A stretch of 64,000 nt of DNA from assembly GCF_023973145.1 (NCBI RefSeq), contig NZ_CP099546.1:1426001-1490000 (forward strand), in the 5' to 3' direction. Below the pieces are notes generated by a model. The model had not been told where the DNA came from, searched no databases, and saw only the letters and a list, made by a program, of their open reading frames with translations. The DNA is from Natronosalvus vescus. GTDB lineage: Archaea > Halobacteriota > Halobacteria > Halobacteriales > Natrialbaceae. A program made the translations under genes and the position numbers. Positions 8,191 to 16,773 of this stretch are shown here, in pieces (the first letter of the stretch is position 1; the number at the start of each line of letters is the position of its first letter).

Positions 8191-8244
8191 CGTACAATCG
8201 TAAATCCTCATCCCCCGGCAGAGAACCCAATGTTTGAGATCAAC

Positions 8245-8270
8245 TATTTAAACGTACTGGCCATTTATAT
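8245..8270 (+). promoter_or_regulatory. Two strong TATA-like boxes in a gene-free gap
   Basis: TATTTAAA (8245-8252) and ATTTATAT (8263-8270) are good haloarchaeal TATA boxes but have no start codon of a credible gene 25-30 nt downstream. A transcript from the second would start near 8295, at the left edge of the large palindrome. The LSm gene has its own closer box. Confidence 0.35.
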
Positions 8271-8290
8271 GTGTGTCTGGATTGGAAATA

Positions 8291-8445
8291 GACGGTGCTG
8301 GGTGGCTCCTGGCGCACGGAGTTCTAATACGGTCTGCTGTGGTCTCTTACCGGTGATTGCCGACCCGGCAGGAAATCACCGATAAAAATTCACAACAAAC
8401 CGTATGAAACGAAGTCGGACTCGAGTGAGCACAACCCCAGTCGAC
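8291..8445. repeat. Large imperfect palindrome (MITE/REP-like element)
   Basis: Core arms 8327-8358 and 8374-8405 match in reverse complement at 25 of 32 positions, with most mismatches being transitions that still pair as G-U in RNA. The arms surround a 15-base centre that itself folds (GCCG-ACC-CGGC). Looser complementarity extends outward: CTGGGTGGCTC on the left against the complement of GAGCACAACCCCAG on the right. The whole therefore spans about 155 bp. It sits directly upstream of the LSm promoter and contains no gene. A non-autonomous mobile element or a structured RNA are both possible. Confidence 0.6.
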
Positions 8446-8459
8446 CACCGGACCGGTAC

Positions 8460-8467
8460 GGTTAAGT
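8460..8467 (+). promoter_or_regulatory. TATA-like box of the LSm-L37e operon
   Basis: GGTTAAGT lies about 25-30 nt before the ATG at 8491, indicating a leaderless LSm transcript. Confidence 0.45.
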
Positions 8468-8490
8468 GTACAACACCTGCCTTCTCGAGT

Positions 8491-8718
8491 ATGAGTGGAC
8501 GACCGCTTGATGTCCTTGAGGCGTCGCTTGGCGAACGGGTTCGTGTACGACTTAAAAGCGGTGAGGAGTACGTCGGCGAGCTTGCCGGATACGATCAACA
8601 CATGAATCTCGTCCTCGAGGACGTCGCCGTCGGCCAGGAGACGGAACTGGACGCAGCGACGCCGGTCGAAGACACAACCATTATACGCGGCGATAACGTC
8701 GTTTCGATCACTCCATGA
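8491..8718 (+). CDS. lsm: Sm-like archaeal protein LSm
   Basis: This 75-residue Sm-fold protein should form a hexa/heptameric ring binding U-rich RNA. The Sm1 motif ([30 protein letters not shown]) and Sm2-like [12 protein letters not shown] are both present, and the length is that of a minimal archaeal LSm. The start at 8491 ([17 protein letters not shown]) is chosen because upstream in-frame codons run into the palindrome and a TATA-like box is correctly spaced. The stop overlaps the L37e start (ATGA), the widely conserved haloarchaeal LSm-L37e pair, so the two are co-transcribed. Confidence 0.93.
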   Translation: MSGRPLDVLEASLGERVRVRLKSGEEYVGELAGYDQHMNLVLEDVAVGQETELDAATPVEDTTIIRGDNVVSITP

Positions 8719-8891
8719 CTGGCGCAGGAACCCCAAGCCAAGGAAAGAAGAACAAGACGACGCACGTCAAATGCCGACGCTGCGGTGAGAAATCCTACCA
8801 CGTGAAAAAGGGCGTCTGTGCGTCCTGTGGCTTCGGTAAATCCGCCAAACGCCGCTCCTACGCGTGGCAGGGCAAAGCTGGCGACAACTAG
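8715..8891 (+). CDS. rpl37e: 50S ribosomal protein L37e
   Basis: This 58-residue zinc-ribbon ribosomal protein reads [20 protein letters not shown] onward, with the four ligands [13 protein letters not shown] and [13 protein letters not shown]. Both CxxC knuckles and the basic tail ending WQGKAGDN are intact, and the length matches archaeal L37e. It starts inside the last codons of lsm (ATGA overlap), so translational coupling is likely. It contributes to the large subunit near 23S rRNA. Confidence 0.95.
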   Translation: MTGAGTPSQGKKNKTTHVKCRRCGEKSYHVKKGVCASCGFGKSAKRRSYAWQGKAGDN

Positions 8892-9053
8892 GCTCTCCTT
8901 GTTGATCAGTGGCTGCAGTCACTGTATTCGTGTCTGGCGGTGATGCGTTCATTCGATCGTGAACCCGGTCGCGAACTATCCAGCTTTTGGCTCCTCCCGC
9001 CAATTGGTTTACTTCCCTCGAGCGACGCTTCACTCCCTTTCAAGCAACCGCTT

Positions 9054-11813
9054 CTACTCGAGCAACCGCTTCAATCGATCCAGTTCTGTGAGCGCCTCGA
9101 CGGGAGTGAGACGGCCCAGATCCAACGCTCGTAACTCTGCGGCGACGTCGCGCGGGTCGTCACCGCCATCCGAACTCACCGGCAGAGGATGGGGCTGGCT
9201 CGAGTCGGTATCCGGTGACTGATCACCGCCTGAGCCGTCGGCGTTCCCGGAAGCCAGTTCTCTCGCCCGTTCGACGACCGGTTCAGGCACGCCAGCGGCC
9301 GTCGCCACCTCGACACCGTAGGAGCCCTGGGCCGCACCTGGGACGATTTCGTGATCGAAGACGACCTCACCATCTTCCTGGGTCGTCTCGAAGTGGCGCG
9401 CGAACGCCGCGTCGAGTTCGTTCGCAAGTTCAGTCAGCGGATGGTGATGAGTCGCAAACAGCGTGAGTGCGCCAACCTCGTCGTGGATGAACTCGGTGAT
9501 CGCCCGGGCGATGGCGAGGCCGTCGGCCGTCGACGTCCCCCGACCGACTTCGTCGAGCAGAACGAGCGAGCGGCCGTCGGCTTCCCGCAAAATCGTCGCG
9601 AGCTCGTCCATTTCCACCATGAACGTCGAGCGGCCGCCGGCGATATCGTCGCTGGCCCCGACGCGGGTGAAGAGCCGGTCGAACGGTGTCAGTGCGACTC
9701 GACAAGCGGGGACGAAACTCCCCACCTGCGCCAGCAGGACGATCTGGGCGACCTGGCGCATGTACGTCGACTTGCCGGACATGTTTGGCCCGGTGATGAT
9801 CGCCAGGCGATTGTCGGAATCGAACCGGCCGTCGTTCGGGACGAAGGAGTCCTGCGTTCGCTCCACGACGGGGTGGCGACCGCCCTCGATCTCGAGGCGG
9901 GCGTCGCCGTCGTCACGAGCCCGAACGTCGGGCCTGCAGTAGTCGCGTTCGGCCGCCACGGTTGCCAGCGAACACAGCGCGTCGAGGGTTCCGAGCGCGT
10001 CGGCGAGTGACTGTACCCGCGTCACCTCCTCGGCGACCTCGCGGCGAACCGTACAGAAGATCTCGTACTCGCGTCGATCCGCACGACCCTCGGCACCGAT
10101 GATCTCTTCCTCGCGGCGTTTGAGTTCCGGCGTCACGAACCGCTCCGACCGCTTGAGCGTCTGGCGACGCTGATAGTCGTCGGGAACGGCCTCGAGGTTC
10201 GGGTTCGTGACCTCGATGTAGTAGCCGTGTACCGAGTTGTAGCCGACTTTTAGCGACTCGATTCCGGTGCGTTCGCATTCCTCGGCCTCGAGGTCGTCGA
10301 TCCACTGTTTGCCGTTTCTGGCGGTCTCGCGCAACGAATCGAGGTCGTCGTCGTAGCCGTCTGCGATGATCTCACCTTCGGTGATCTCGTGGGGCGGGTC
10401 GGTGACGATCGCCCGGTCGATCAGGCGACGGACGTCCTCGAGCGGGTCGAGCGCCTCACGAATACGGGTCAGGCGATCGCAGTCGACACCATCGATTGCG
10501 TCCCGTATCGCGGGGACGGTGGCGAGGGTGTCGCGCAACGAGCGCAGGTCGCGGGCGTTGGCGCGTTCTCGAGAGATGCGCCCGATCAATCGCTCGAGGT
10601 CGTACACGCCCCGAAGCGCCTCTTGAATCGAATCCCTGGTTCGGGGATCCTGGGTCAATGACTCGACGGCGTCGAGGCGGTCGTCGATTCGATCGGGTTC
10701 GAGCAACGGTCGCCGTAGCCAGTCTCTGAGTGTCCGGCCGCCGAGGGCGCTCTCGGTTTCGTCGAGCACGTCCACGAGCGTCGCCTCCTCCCGGCCGTGG
10801 ACGGCGCGCGGTTCGAATAACTCGAGGCTGCGGACGGCGACGGCGTCGAGCAGCAGGTATTCCCGGGAATCGTACCGACGAAGGCGGGTCAGGTACTCGA
10901 GGCGGGTGCGTTCGGTTTCCGTCGCGTCGGCTGTCCCGTTCAGGTGCTCCCTCTCGACACCGTCCGAATTGTCCGTCTGGGTCATTTCGGTGGACGCCCC
11001 CTCGCCGTCTCCGCTGACTCCGCCGCGGACGTACTCCGCGTACGCCAGAATCGCCCCACAGGCCCGTATCTCCGCGTCGCTCGCGACCAGCGACTCCGGA
11101 TTGCCGAAGTACGACCGCAGGATTTCCGTGGCCGCCTCGAGGTCGAACGCCGCCGGTGAAAACGGCGTCACCATACATCGTTCGGGGGCGAGGTCTGCGG
11201 GTGCGTCCGGCCCGACAACGGCCTCCGATGGGGTAAATCGGCTGACTTCGTCGGCGATGCGGTCGGGGGTCGTCGCACTGGTGGTCAGAAAGTCACCGGT
11301 CGAGACGTCGAGCAAGGCGAGGGCGATGTCCGCATCTGGATCGCCGCCGGGTTCGTCGGTCGCTCCAGATCCGTCACCCGCAGCGATCGCTGCGACGAAG
11401 TTGTTGTCGTCGCTCGAGAGCAGTTCGTCTTCGGTGAGCGTCCCTGGGGTAACGACGCGCGTAACAGCCCGTTCGACGACGCCGGCCGATTCGCCTGGTT
11501 CTTCGACCTGATCGGCGATGGCGACCCGGTAGCCCGCCTCGAGCAGTTCCTCGATGTAAGAGGCGGCGTTGTCGACGGGGACGCCAGTCATCGGGTACTC
11601 GCCGGTCGAGTCCTCCCGGCTGGTGAGGGTCAACTCGAGTAGTCGGGCGGTCGTTTCGGCGGCACCACAGAAGGTCTCGTAGAAGTCACCGACCTGAAAG
11701 AGAACGATGGCGTCGTCGTAGCGAGCACAGAGGTCGTGATACTGGGCCATCATCGGCGTGAGTTCCTCGCGCCGCTCGGACATCACCGATGGGGGGCCAA
11801 GCGCGGGATCCAT
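9054..11813 (-). CDS. mutS: DNA mismatch repair protein MutS
   Basis: This 919-residue MutS recognises base mismatches and small loops and signals repair. The N-terminal mismatch domain has [10 protein letters not shown], the Phe-x-Glu wedge. The middle holds connector, lever and clamp regions, including [15 protein letters not shown] and an acidic Ser/Asp/Glu insertion around 260-300. The C-terminal ABC-type ATPase has Walker [16 protein letters not shown] (about 670-685) and Walker [18 protein letters not shown] (about 746-762). The tail [18 protein letters not shown] is the usual dimerisation helix. The ATG at 11813 is chosen over a GTG at 11834 because haloarchaeal MutS proteins begin MD.ALGPP and a TATTTTGG box lies about 30 nt upstream. 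No mutL is adjacent in this window. Confidence 0.95.
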   Translation of the reverse strand: MDPALGPPSVMSERREELTPMMAQYHDLCARYDDAIVLFQVGDFYETFCGAAETTARLLELTLTSREDSTGEYPMTGVPVDNAASYIEELLEAGYRVAIADQVEEPGESAGVVERAVTRVVTPGTLTEDELLSSDDNNFVAAIAAGDGSGATDEPGGDPDADIALALLDVSTGDFLTTSATTPDRIADEVSRFTPSEAVVGPDAPADLAPERCMVTPFSPAAFDLEAATEILRSYFGNPESLVASDAEIRACGAILAYAEYVRGGVSGDGEGASTEMTQTDNSDGVEREHLNGTADATETERTRLEYLTRLRRYDSREYLLLDAVAVRSLELFEPRAVHGREEATLVDVLDETESALGGRTLRDWLRRPLLEPDRIDDRLDAVESLTQDPRTRDSIQEALRGVYDLERLIGRISRERANARDLRSLRDTLATVPAIRDAIDGVDCDRLTRIREALDPLEDVRRLIDRAIVTDPPHEITEGEIIADGYDDDLDSLRETARNGKQWIDDLEAEECERTGIESLKVGYNSVHGYYIEVTNPNLEAVPDDYQRRQTLKRSERFVTPELKRREEEIIGAEGRADRREYEIFCTVRREVAEEVTRVQSLADALGTLDALCSLATVAAERDYCRPDVRARDDGDARLEIEGGRHPVVERTQDSFVPNDGRFDSDNRLAIITGPNMSGKSTYMRQVAQIVLLAQVGSFVPACRVALTPFDRLFTRVGASDDIAGGRSTFMVEMDELATILREADGRSLVLLDEVGRGTSTADGLAIARAITEFIHDEVGALTLFATHHHPLTELANELDAAFARHFETTQEDGEVVFDHEIVPGAAQGSYGVEVATAAGVPEPVVERARELASGNADGSGGDQSPDTDSSQPHPLPVSSDGGDDPRDVAAELRALDLGRLTPVEALTELDRLKRLLE

Positions 11814-11947
11814 ATTCAAACCCGACGCTTCCACGCCAAAATACCTGCTGGGTTCGGGTCACGGACGGATAGTTTCTCGAGTTTCACTATCCGGACAAAC
11901 GGACAAAACATATACTTGATGACTTCATATGGCCAACTAGCTTTCCC

Positions 11948-13666
11948 ATGCGTTCGTCCACACGCGCCGGTCATTTCGTCGGTTTCGTGGTCGCCATGGT
12001 GGTCTGTTCATTGGCTGTCGCCGGGACAGGGACAGCCGTCGCTCTCGTGGACACCTCGAGCGATCAGACGGGCGAGGTGGACGACGCGGGCTCGAGTAGC
12101 CTGCTCGAAGTCAGTGGCCTCGTGCTCGACGACGATCTGGGTGACACGGTGAACGACACGACGAACGACACTGATGACGCAGTGAACGATACCGAAGACA
12201 CCGTCAACGAGACCACGGACGATACTGAGGACGCCGTTAACGATACCGAAGACGCCATCAACGAGACCACGGACGATACCGAGGACGCCGTCAACGAGAC
12301 CACGGACGATACCGAAGACGCCGTCAACGAGACCACAGACGATACCGAAGACGCCATCAACGAGACCACGGACGATACCGAGGACGCCGTCAACGAGACC
12401 ACGGACGATACCGAAGACGCCGTCAACGAGACCACGGACGATACCGAAGACGCCGTCAACGAGACCACAGACGATACCGAAGACGCCGTCAACGAGACCA
12501 GTGAGACCCTCGAGGAAACGACAGACTCACTCGCGGGGACGACGGGATCACTCGAGGAAACGGCGGACGAGACGACCGACATGGTCGATGACACCGTTGG
12601 GACGGTCGGCGACGCGGTCGAAGAAGCGTCTGATGAAACCACTGAGACGATCGATGATACCGTCGAGACGGTCGACGATACGGTGGACGATACCGGCGAA
12701 ACCCTCGAGGAAACGACAACGACACTCTCGGACACGACGAACACCGTCCTCGGGTCGACGGATATGAACGCCACGGTACGAACGGAATCAGAACTGGCCG
12801 ACCTCGAGGCGACCCTCGAGGCGAACGTCACCACTGAGGAGGGAACGGAACCCGATCTCGAGGGTGCTTTCGCCGACGATGAAACGGCAAGCGGACCACT
12901 CGGTATCAGTACTCCGGAACCGTCCTCGAGCACACAGACCGCTGTCAACGGGATCCTCGCCGGGTTGCTCGGTGCCGTGGCCGTCTCGAGTATGGGTGTC
13001 GGAGTCGCCGGTGCCGGTGCTGGTGCTGGTGCGGGAGCCACCGGAGCCGGAGCAGGAGCGGCCGGAAGCACGGTCGCCAGCTGGACTGGTGCCTCGCAGC
13101 TTCGACGCTGGTGGAATCTCCTCCGTGACGCCATTTCGGTTCCATTGGCGGCCCTGTTCAGATACAGTCGCTACGACGACTCCGACCCGCTCGAGAACGA
13201 CAGACGGAAGGAGATATTCGACGCGGTGACGGCCGAACCTGGACTGTACCTTTCTGAAGTGAGCGATCACAGTGACGTCCCGCTCTCGACGGTACGCCAC
13301 CACGTTCGCATCCTCGAGGAGGAGAACATCGTCACCTCGATCAAAGTCGACGGGAAACGCCGATACTTCCCGATCGACGCCGACGACGTCGAACTCCACG
13401 CCGCCCTCGCCGAACCGACCCGCAGACGGTTGCTCGAGGAACTGGCGACGCTCGGACAGGCGCCCAACGGCCAACTCGCGGACGCGCTCGACCGCGATCC
13501 GAGTACGATCTCACACCATCTCTCGAAACTCGAGGAATCGGGGCTCGTCGTCCGCGAGCGAGAGGGGCGATCGGTCGTCAACGAACTGTCGCCAGCAGCC
13601 ACCACCGCGTTGCTCGATGCGGAAGCGAGCCAGCCACGGCCACAGCCGGTGCCGGCGGACGACTGA
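11948..13666 (+). CDS. Membrane-anchored tandem winged-helix regulator with repetitive ectodomain
   Basis: This 572-residue protein has an N-terminal hydrophobic signal/anchor (residues 10-33) and an acidic Thr/Asn/Asp region (about 60-310). Its core is an 11-residue repeat of the type EDAVNETTDDT, encoded by a 33-bp DNA repeat. A hydrophobic Gly/Ala-rich segment follows (about 331-375). The cytoplasmic end (about 415-555) has two winged-helix units: LSEVSDHSDVPLSTVRHHVR and GQLADALDRDPSTISHHLSK with REREGRSVVNEL. Thirteen N-D/E-T sequons fall in the repeat zone, so the outside part may be heavily N-glycosylated. It looks like a one-component regulator that senses at the envelope and binds DNA beneath the membrane. 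A shorter soluble paralogue is encoded at 36047-36577. The ligand and target genes are unknown. Confidence 0.8.
   Translation: MRSSTRAGHFVGFVVAMVVCSLAVAGTGTAVALVDTSSDQTGEVDDAGSSSLLEVSGLVLDDDLGDTVNDTTNDTDDAVNDTEDTVNETTDDTEDAVNDTEDAINETTDDTEDAVNETTDDTEDAVNETTDDTEDAINETTDDTEDAVNETTDDTEDAVNETTDDTEDAVNETTDDTEDAVNETSETLEETTDSLAGTTGSLEETADETTDMVDDTVGTVGDAVEEASDETTETIDDTVETVDDTVDDTGETLEETTTTLSDTTNTVLGSTDMNATVRTESELADLEATLEANVTTEEGTEPDLEGAFADDETASGPLGISTPEPSSSTQTAVNGILAGLLGAVAVSSMGVGVAGAGAGAGAGATGAGAGAAGSTVASWTGASQLRRWWNLLRDAISVPLAALFRYSRYDDSDPLENDRRKEIFDAVTAEPGLYLSEVSDHSDVPLSTVRHHVRILEEENIVTSIKVDGKRRYFPIDADDVELHAALAEPTRRRLLEELATLGQAPNGQLADALDRDPSTISHHLSKLEESGLVVREREGRSVVNELSPAATTALLDAEASQPRPQPVPADD
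12185..12490 (+). repeat. 33-bp in-frame tandem repeats
   Basis: About nine near-identical 33-bp units (GAAGACGCCGTCAACGAGAC plus CACGGACGATACC, with minor ATC/GTC and GAG/GAA variants) encode the 11-residue EDAVNETTDDT repeat of the membrane-tethered regulator. High nucleotide identity implies recent expansion or ongoing homogenisation, so the copy number is probably variable between strains. Confidence 0.85.
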
Positions 13667-13862
13667 CGAGACGCTGGAGGGTGGTCAGTTGAGTACCGCT
13701 TCCGCTCATTTCGATCCGGTGTAGCACCCTCGAGCCCACGATTTCCACGGCGAAGTGCACACCCAGTATGTAGGGAGACCGCCGGAGGCTATTGATTTCG
13801 CCCCGAAAGGGTTAACCGGGGGTCGGGCGTACCGAGGCCCAATGACCGTGTCTCGAGTCTCG

Positions 13863-13869
13863 GGAGGTG
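13863..13869 (+). promoter_or_regulatory. Shine-Dalgarno site deciding the GTG start of topA
   Basis: GGAGGTG ends seven bases before the GTG at 13877. Strong SD sites are uncommon in this mostly leaderless genome, and here it fixes an otherwise ambiguous start. Confidence 0.6.
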
Positions 13870-13876
13870 TACTGCC

Positions 13877-16363
13877 GTGGAACTGATTATCACGGAGAAA
13901 GACAACGCCGCGAGACGCATTGCCGACATTCTGAGTGGTGAGTCCGCGAACGCGACCCGTGAAAACGGCGTGAACGTCTACGAGTGGGGCGGCAAGCGCT
14001 GTGTCGGACTCTCCGGACACGTCGTCGGAGTCGACTTCCCGCCGGAGTACTCCGACTGGCGTGACGTCGAACCCGTCGAACTCGTCGACGCGTCGATCGA
14101 GAAGACGGCGACGAAAGAGAACATCGTCGCGACCTTGCGCATTCTGTCCCGGCAGGCCGAACTGGTGACCATCGCGACTGACTACGATCGCGAAGGGGAA
14201 CTCATTGGCAAGGAGGCCTACGAGATCGTCAGGGACGTCAACGAGGACGTGCCGATCAACCGCGTCCGGTTCTCCTCGATCACCCAAAACGAGGTGCAGA
14301 ACGCGTTCGCCGAACCCGACGAGATCGACTTCGATCTGGCCGCCGCCGGCGAGGCCCGCCAGATCATCGACCTGGTCTGGGGGGCAGCCCTCACCCGATT
14401 TCTCTCGCTGTCGTCGGGGCAACTCGGCAACGACTTCATCTCCGTCGGACGGGTGCAGAGCCCGACCCTGAAGCTGATCGTCGACCGCGAGCGCGAGATC
14501 GAGGCGTTCGATCCCGAAGACTACTGGGAGCTGTTCGCCGACCTCGTGAAGGACGACGCGCCGTTCGAGGCCCAGTACTTCTACCTGGACGAGGACGACA
14601 ACGAAGCCGAACGCGTCTGGGACGAGTCGGCCGCGGAGTCGGCCTACGAGACGCTCTCGAGTGCGGATTCGGCGACGGTGACGTCGGTCAACGGGCGAAC
14701 CCGAACGGATACGCCGCCGACGCCCTTCAACACGACCCAGTTCATCCGGGCGGCGAGCGCGATCGGTTTCTCGGCCCAGCGGGGAATGTCGATCGCGGAG
14801 GATCTCTACACCGCCGGCTACATCACCTACCCGCGGACGGACAACACCGTCTACCCGGACGACCTCGACCCCGAGGAACTGGTCGACTCCTTTGTCGGCC
14901 ACCCCGTCCTGGGTGAGTCTGCGGAGTCACTGCTCGAGGCCGACGAAGACCTCGTACCCACCGAGGGTGACGAGGAGACGACCGACCACCCCCCGATTCA
15001 TCCGACCGGCGAGATACCGGCCCGCGGAAACGACGTCAACGAGGACGAGTGGCGTGTGTACGAACTCGTCGTCAGGCGCTACTTCGCGACGGTCGCCGAA
15101 CCGGCCGTCTGGGAACATCTCAAGGTGGTCGCCGAAGCCGAGGGCTGTCTGCTCAAGGCCAACGGCAAGCGCCTCGTCGAGGCCGGCTACCACGACGTCT
15201 ACCCGTACTTCAACACCTCGGAGAACTACGTCCCCGCGGTCGACGAGGGCGAAGAACTCGCCGTCGACGACGTTGACCTTGAGGCCAAACAGACCCAGCC
15301 ACCGCGCCGGTACGGCCAGTCCAGGCTGATCGAGACGATGGAGGAACTGGGAATCGGAACGAAATCGACCCGCCACAACACCCTCGAGAAACTGTACGAT
15401 CGAGGGTACATCGAGAGCGATCCGCCGCGGCCGACACAGCTGGCGATGGCGGTCGTCGACGCGGCCGAAAACTACGCCGATCGGGTCGTCAGCGAGGAGA
15501 TGACCGCCCAGCTCGAGGCCGACATGGACGCCATCGCGACGGGTGAGGCGACCCTCGAGGACGTCACCGACGAGTCCCGGGAGATGCTCGAGGCCGTGTT
15601 CGAACAGCTCGAGGAGTCCCGTGAGGAGGTCGGCGACCACCTGCGCAAGTCGCTCAAAGACGACAAGCGCCTCGGCCCCTGTCCGGAGTGCGGCGAGGAC
15701 TTGCTCGTCCGCCGGAGCCGGTACGGCTCGTACTTCATCGGCTGTGACGGTTATCCGGACTGTGAGAACACGCTCCCCCTGCCATCGACGGGCAAGCCGC
15801 TCATCCTCGAGGAGACCTGTGACGATCACGATCTCCACGAGGTGAAGATGCTCGCGGGGCGACAGACGTTCGTCCACGGTTGTCCACTCTGTAAGGCCGA
15901 GGATGCCGGCGAGGGGCCGGTGCTGGGAGCCTGCCCGGATTGTGGGGAGGAACACGGTGGCGAACTGGCGATCAAAACCCTCCAGAGCGGGTCGCGCCTC
16001 GTCGGCTGTACTCGGTACCCCGACTGTGAGTACTCCCTGCCGTTGCCCCGCCGCGGGGATATCGAGGTCACCGAAGAGGTGTGTGACGAACACGACCTCC
16101 CCGAACTCGTCATCCACAGCGGGGACGAGCCGTGGGAACTGGGGTGTCCCATCTGTAACTACCGGGAGTTCCAGGCCCGGGAGGCCGACAGCGGTTCGGC
16201 CCTCGAGTCCATCGACGGCATCGGGGTGAAGACGGTCGAAAAGCTCGAGGCCGCCGGAATCGAATCCCTCGACGATCTCACCGATGCCGACCCCGAGACG
16301 ATCGCCGCTTCGGTCGACGGCGTGAGTGCTGACCGCGTCCGATCCTGGCAGGCGAAGGCGTGA
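13877..16363 (+). CDS. topA: DNA topoisomerase I (type IA)
   Basis: This 828-residue enzyme relaxes negative supercoils by single-strand passage. The TOPRIM domain starts at once (ELIITEKDNAARRIADIL) and has TDYDREGELIG. The cleavage domain has FNTTQFIRAASAIGFSAQRG and the catalytic Tyr318 in GYITYPRTDNT. The C-terminus has zinc-finger modules (CPECGEDLLVRR with CDGYPDC, then CPLCKAED, CPDCGEEHGG, CTRYPDC, CPICNY) and ends in a helix-hairpin-helix DNA-binding segment (IDGIGVKTVEKLEAAGIESL). It starts with GTG, supported by a strong GGAGGTG site and by the TOPRIM motif beginning at residue 2. It is apparently monocistronic. Confidence 0.95.
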   Translation: MELIITEKDNAARRIADILSGESANATRENGVNVYEWGGKRCVGLSGHVVGVDFPPEYSDWRDVEPVELVDASIEKTATKENIVATLRILSRQAELVTIATDYDREGELIGKEAYEIVRDVNEDVPINRVRFSSITQNEVQNAFAEPDEIDFDLAAAGEARQIIDLVWGAALTRFLSLSSGQLGNDFISVGRVQSPTLKLIVDREREIEAFDPEDYWELFADLVKDDAPFEAQYFYLDEDDNEAERVWDESAAESAYETLSSADSATVTSVNGRTRTDTPPTPFNTTQFIRAASAIGFSAQRGMSIAEDLYTAGYITYPRTDNTVYPDDLDPEELVDSFVGHPVLGESAESLLEADEDLVPTEGDEETTDHPPIHPTGEIPARGNDVNEDEWRVYELVVRRYFATVAEPAVWEHLKVVAEAEGCLLKANGKRLVEAGYHDVYPYFNTSENYVPAVDEGEELAVDDVDLEAKQTQPPRRYGQSRLIETMEELGIGTKSTRHNTLEKLYDRGYIESDPPRPTQLAMAVVDAAENYADRVVSEEMTAQLEADMDAIATGEATLEDVTDESREMLEAVFEQLEESREEVGDHLRKSLKDDKRLGPCPECGEDLLVRRSRYGSYFIGCDGYPDCENTLPLPSTGKPLILEETCDDHDLHEVKMLAGRQTFVHGCPLCKAEDAGEGPVLGACPDCGEEHGGELAIKTLQSGSRLVGCTRYPDCEYSLPLPRRGDIEVTEEVCDEHDLPELVIHSGDEPWELGCPICNYREFQAREADSGSALESIDGIGVKTVEKLEAAGIESLDDLTDADPETIAASVDGVSADRVRSWQAKA

Positions 16364-16773
16364 ACGAGAGCTGACCGGAACCCTCGAGCTGGTAGCATGG
16401 GCACCGGGTGTCGGTCACAGTGCACTGTTCACCGGAGAATCTGTACTGTGCACCGTACATTCCCTCCCATCCGTTCTACATCGCTCACCATCGCCCTCTC
16501 CCATTTGTTCTGCATCGCACACCGTCGACGATCCTGTGGATTTCGACTGATGGTGCTCGCTTTTCGTCGGCGAAACAGTCCTAATCGGGTCGCTCGAGCC
16601 GATATCACCTTCGACGCATGTATCTCTCCTGAACGGTATTGACGACTTCTCTCCCGCGCGATCTCGATGTTCTTAGAACTGACGTCATCAGGGATAGAAT
16701 TAACTTGTTTCACACGGATGCACAACCAGTTGTAAACCGTGCTGGAACGGACACGGTTTGCGTCTATCCATCT
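16364..16773. other. Intergenic region upstream of the HEAT/propeller gene
   Basis: About 410 bp without a credible gene. It holds a TGCAC-rich patch (CAGTGCACTG near 16417 and TGTGCACC near 16447) and a TATA-like TTGTAAAC about 45 nt before the next start. I saw no tRNA, terminator or repeat family member. Confidence 0.5.

Noticed and set aside
8068-8736. Plus-strand (8068-8385) and minus-strand (8347-8736) frames ending in similar peptides
   Set aside because: Their similar ends arise because the two frames read opposite arms of the same palindrome. Neither has family-like content or haloarchaeal codon bias.
12064-13134. 356-codon minus-strand Ser/Val-rich frame
   Set aside because: Antisense shadow of the 33-bp repeats of the membrane-tethered regulator.
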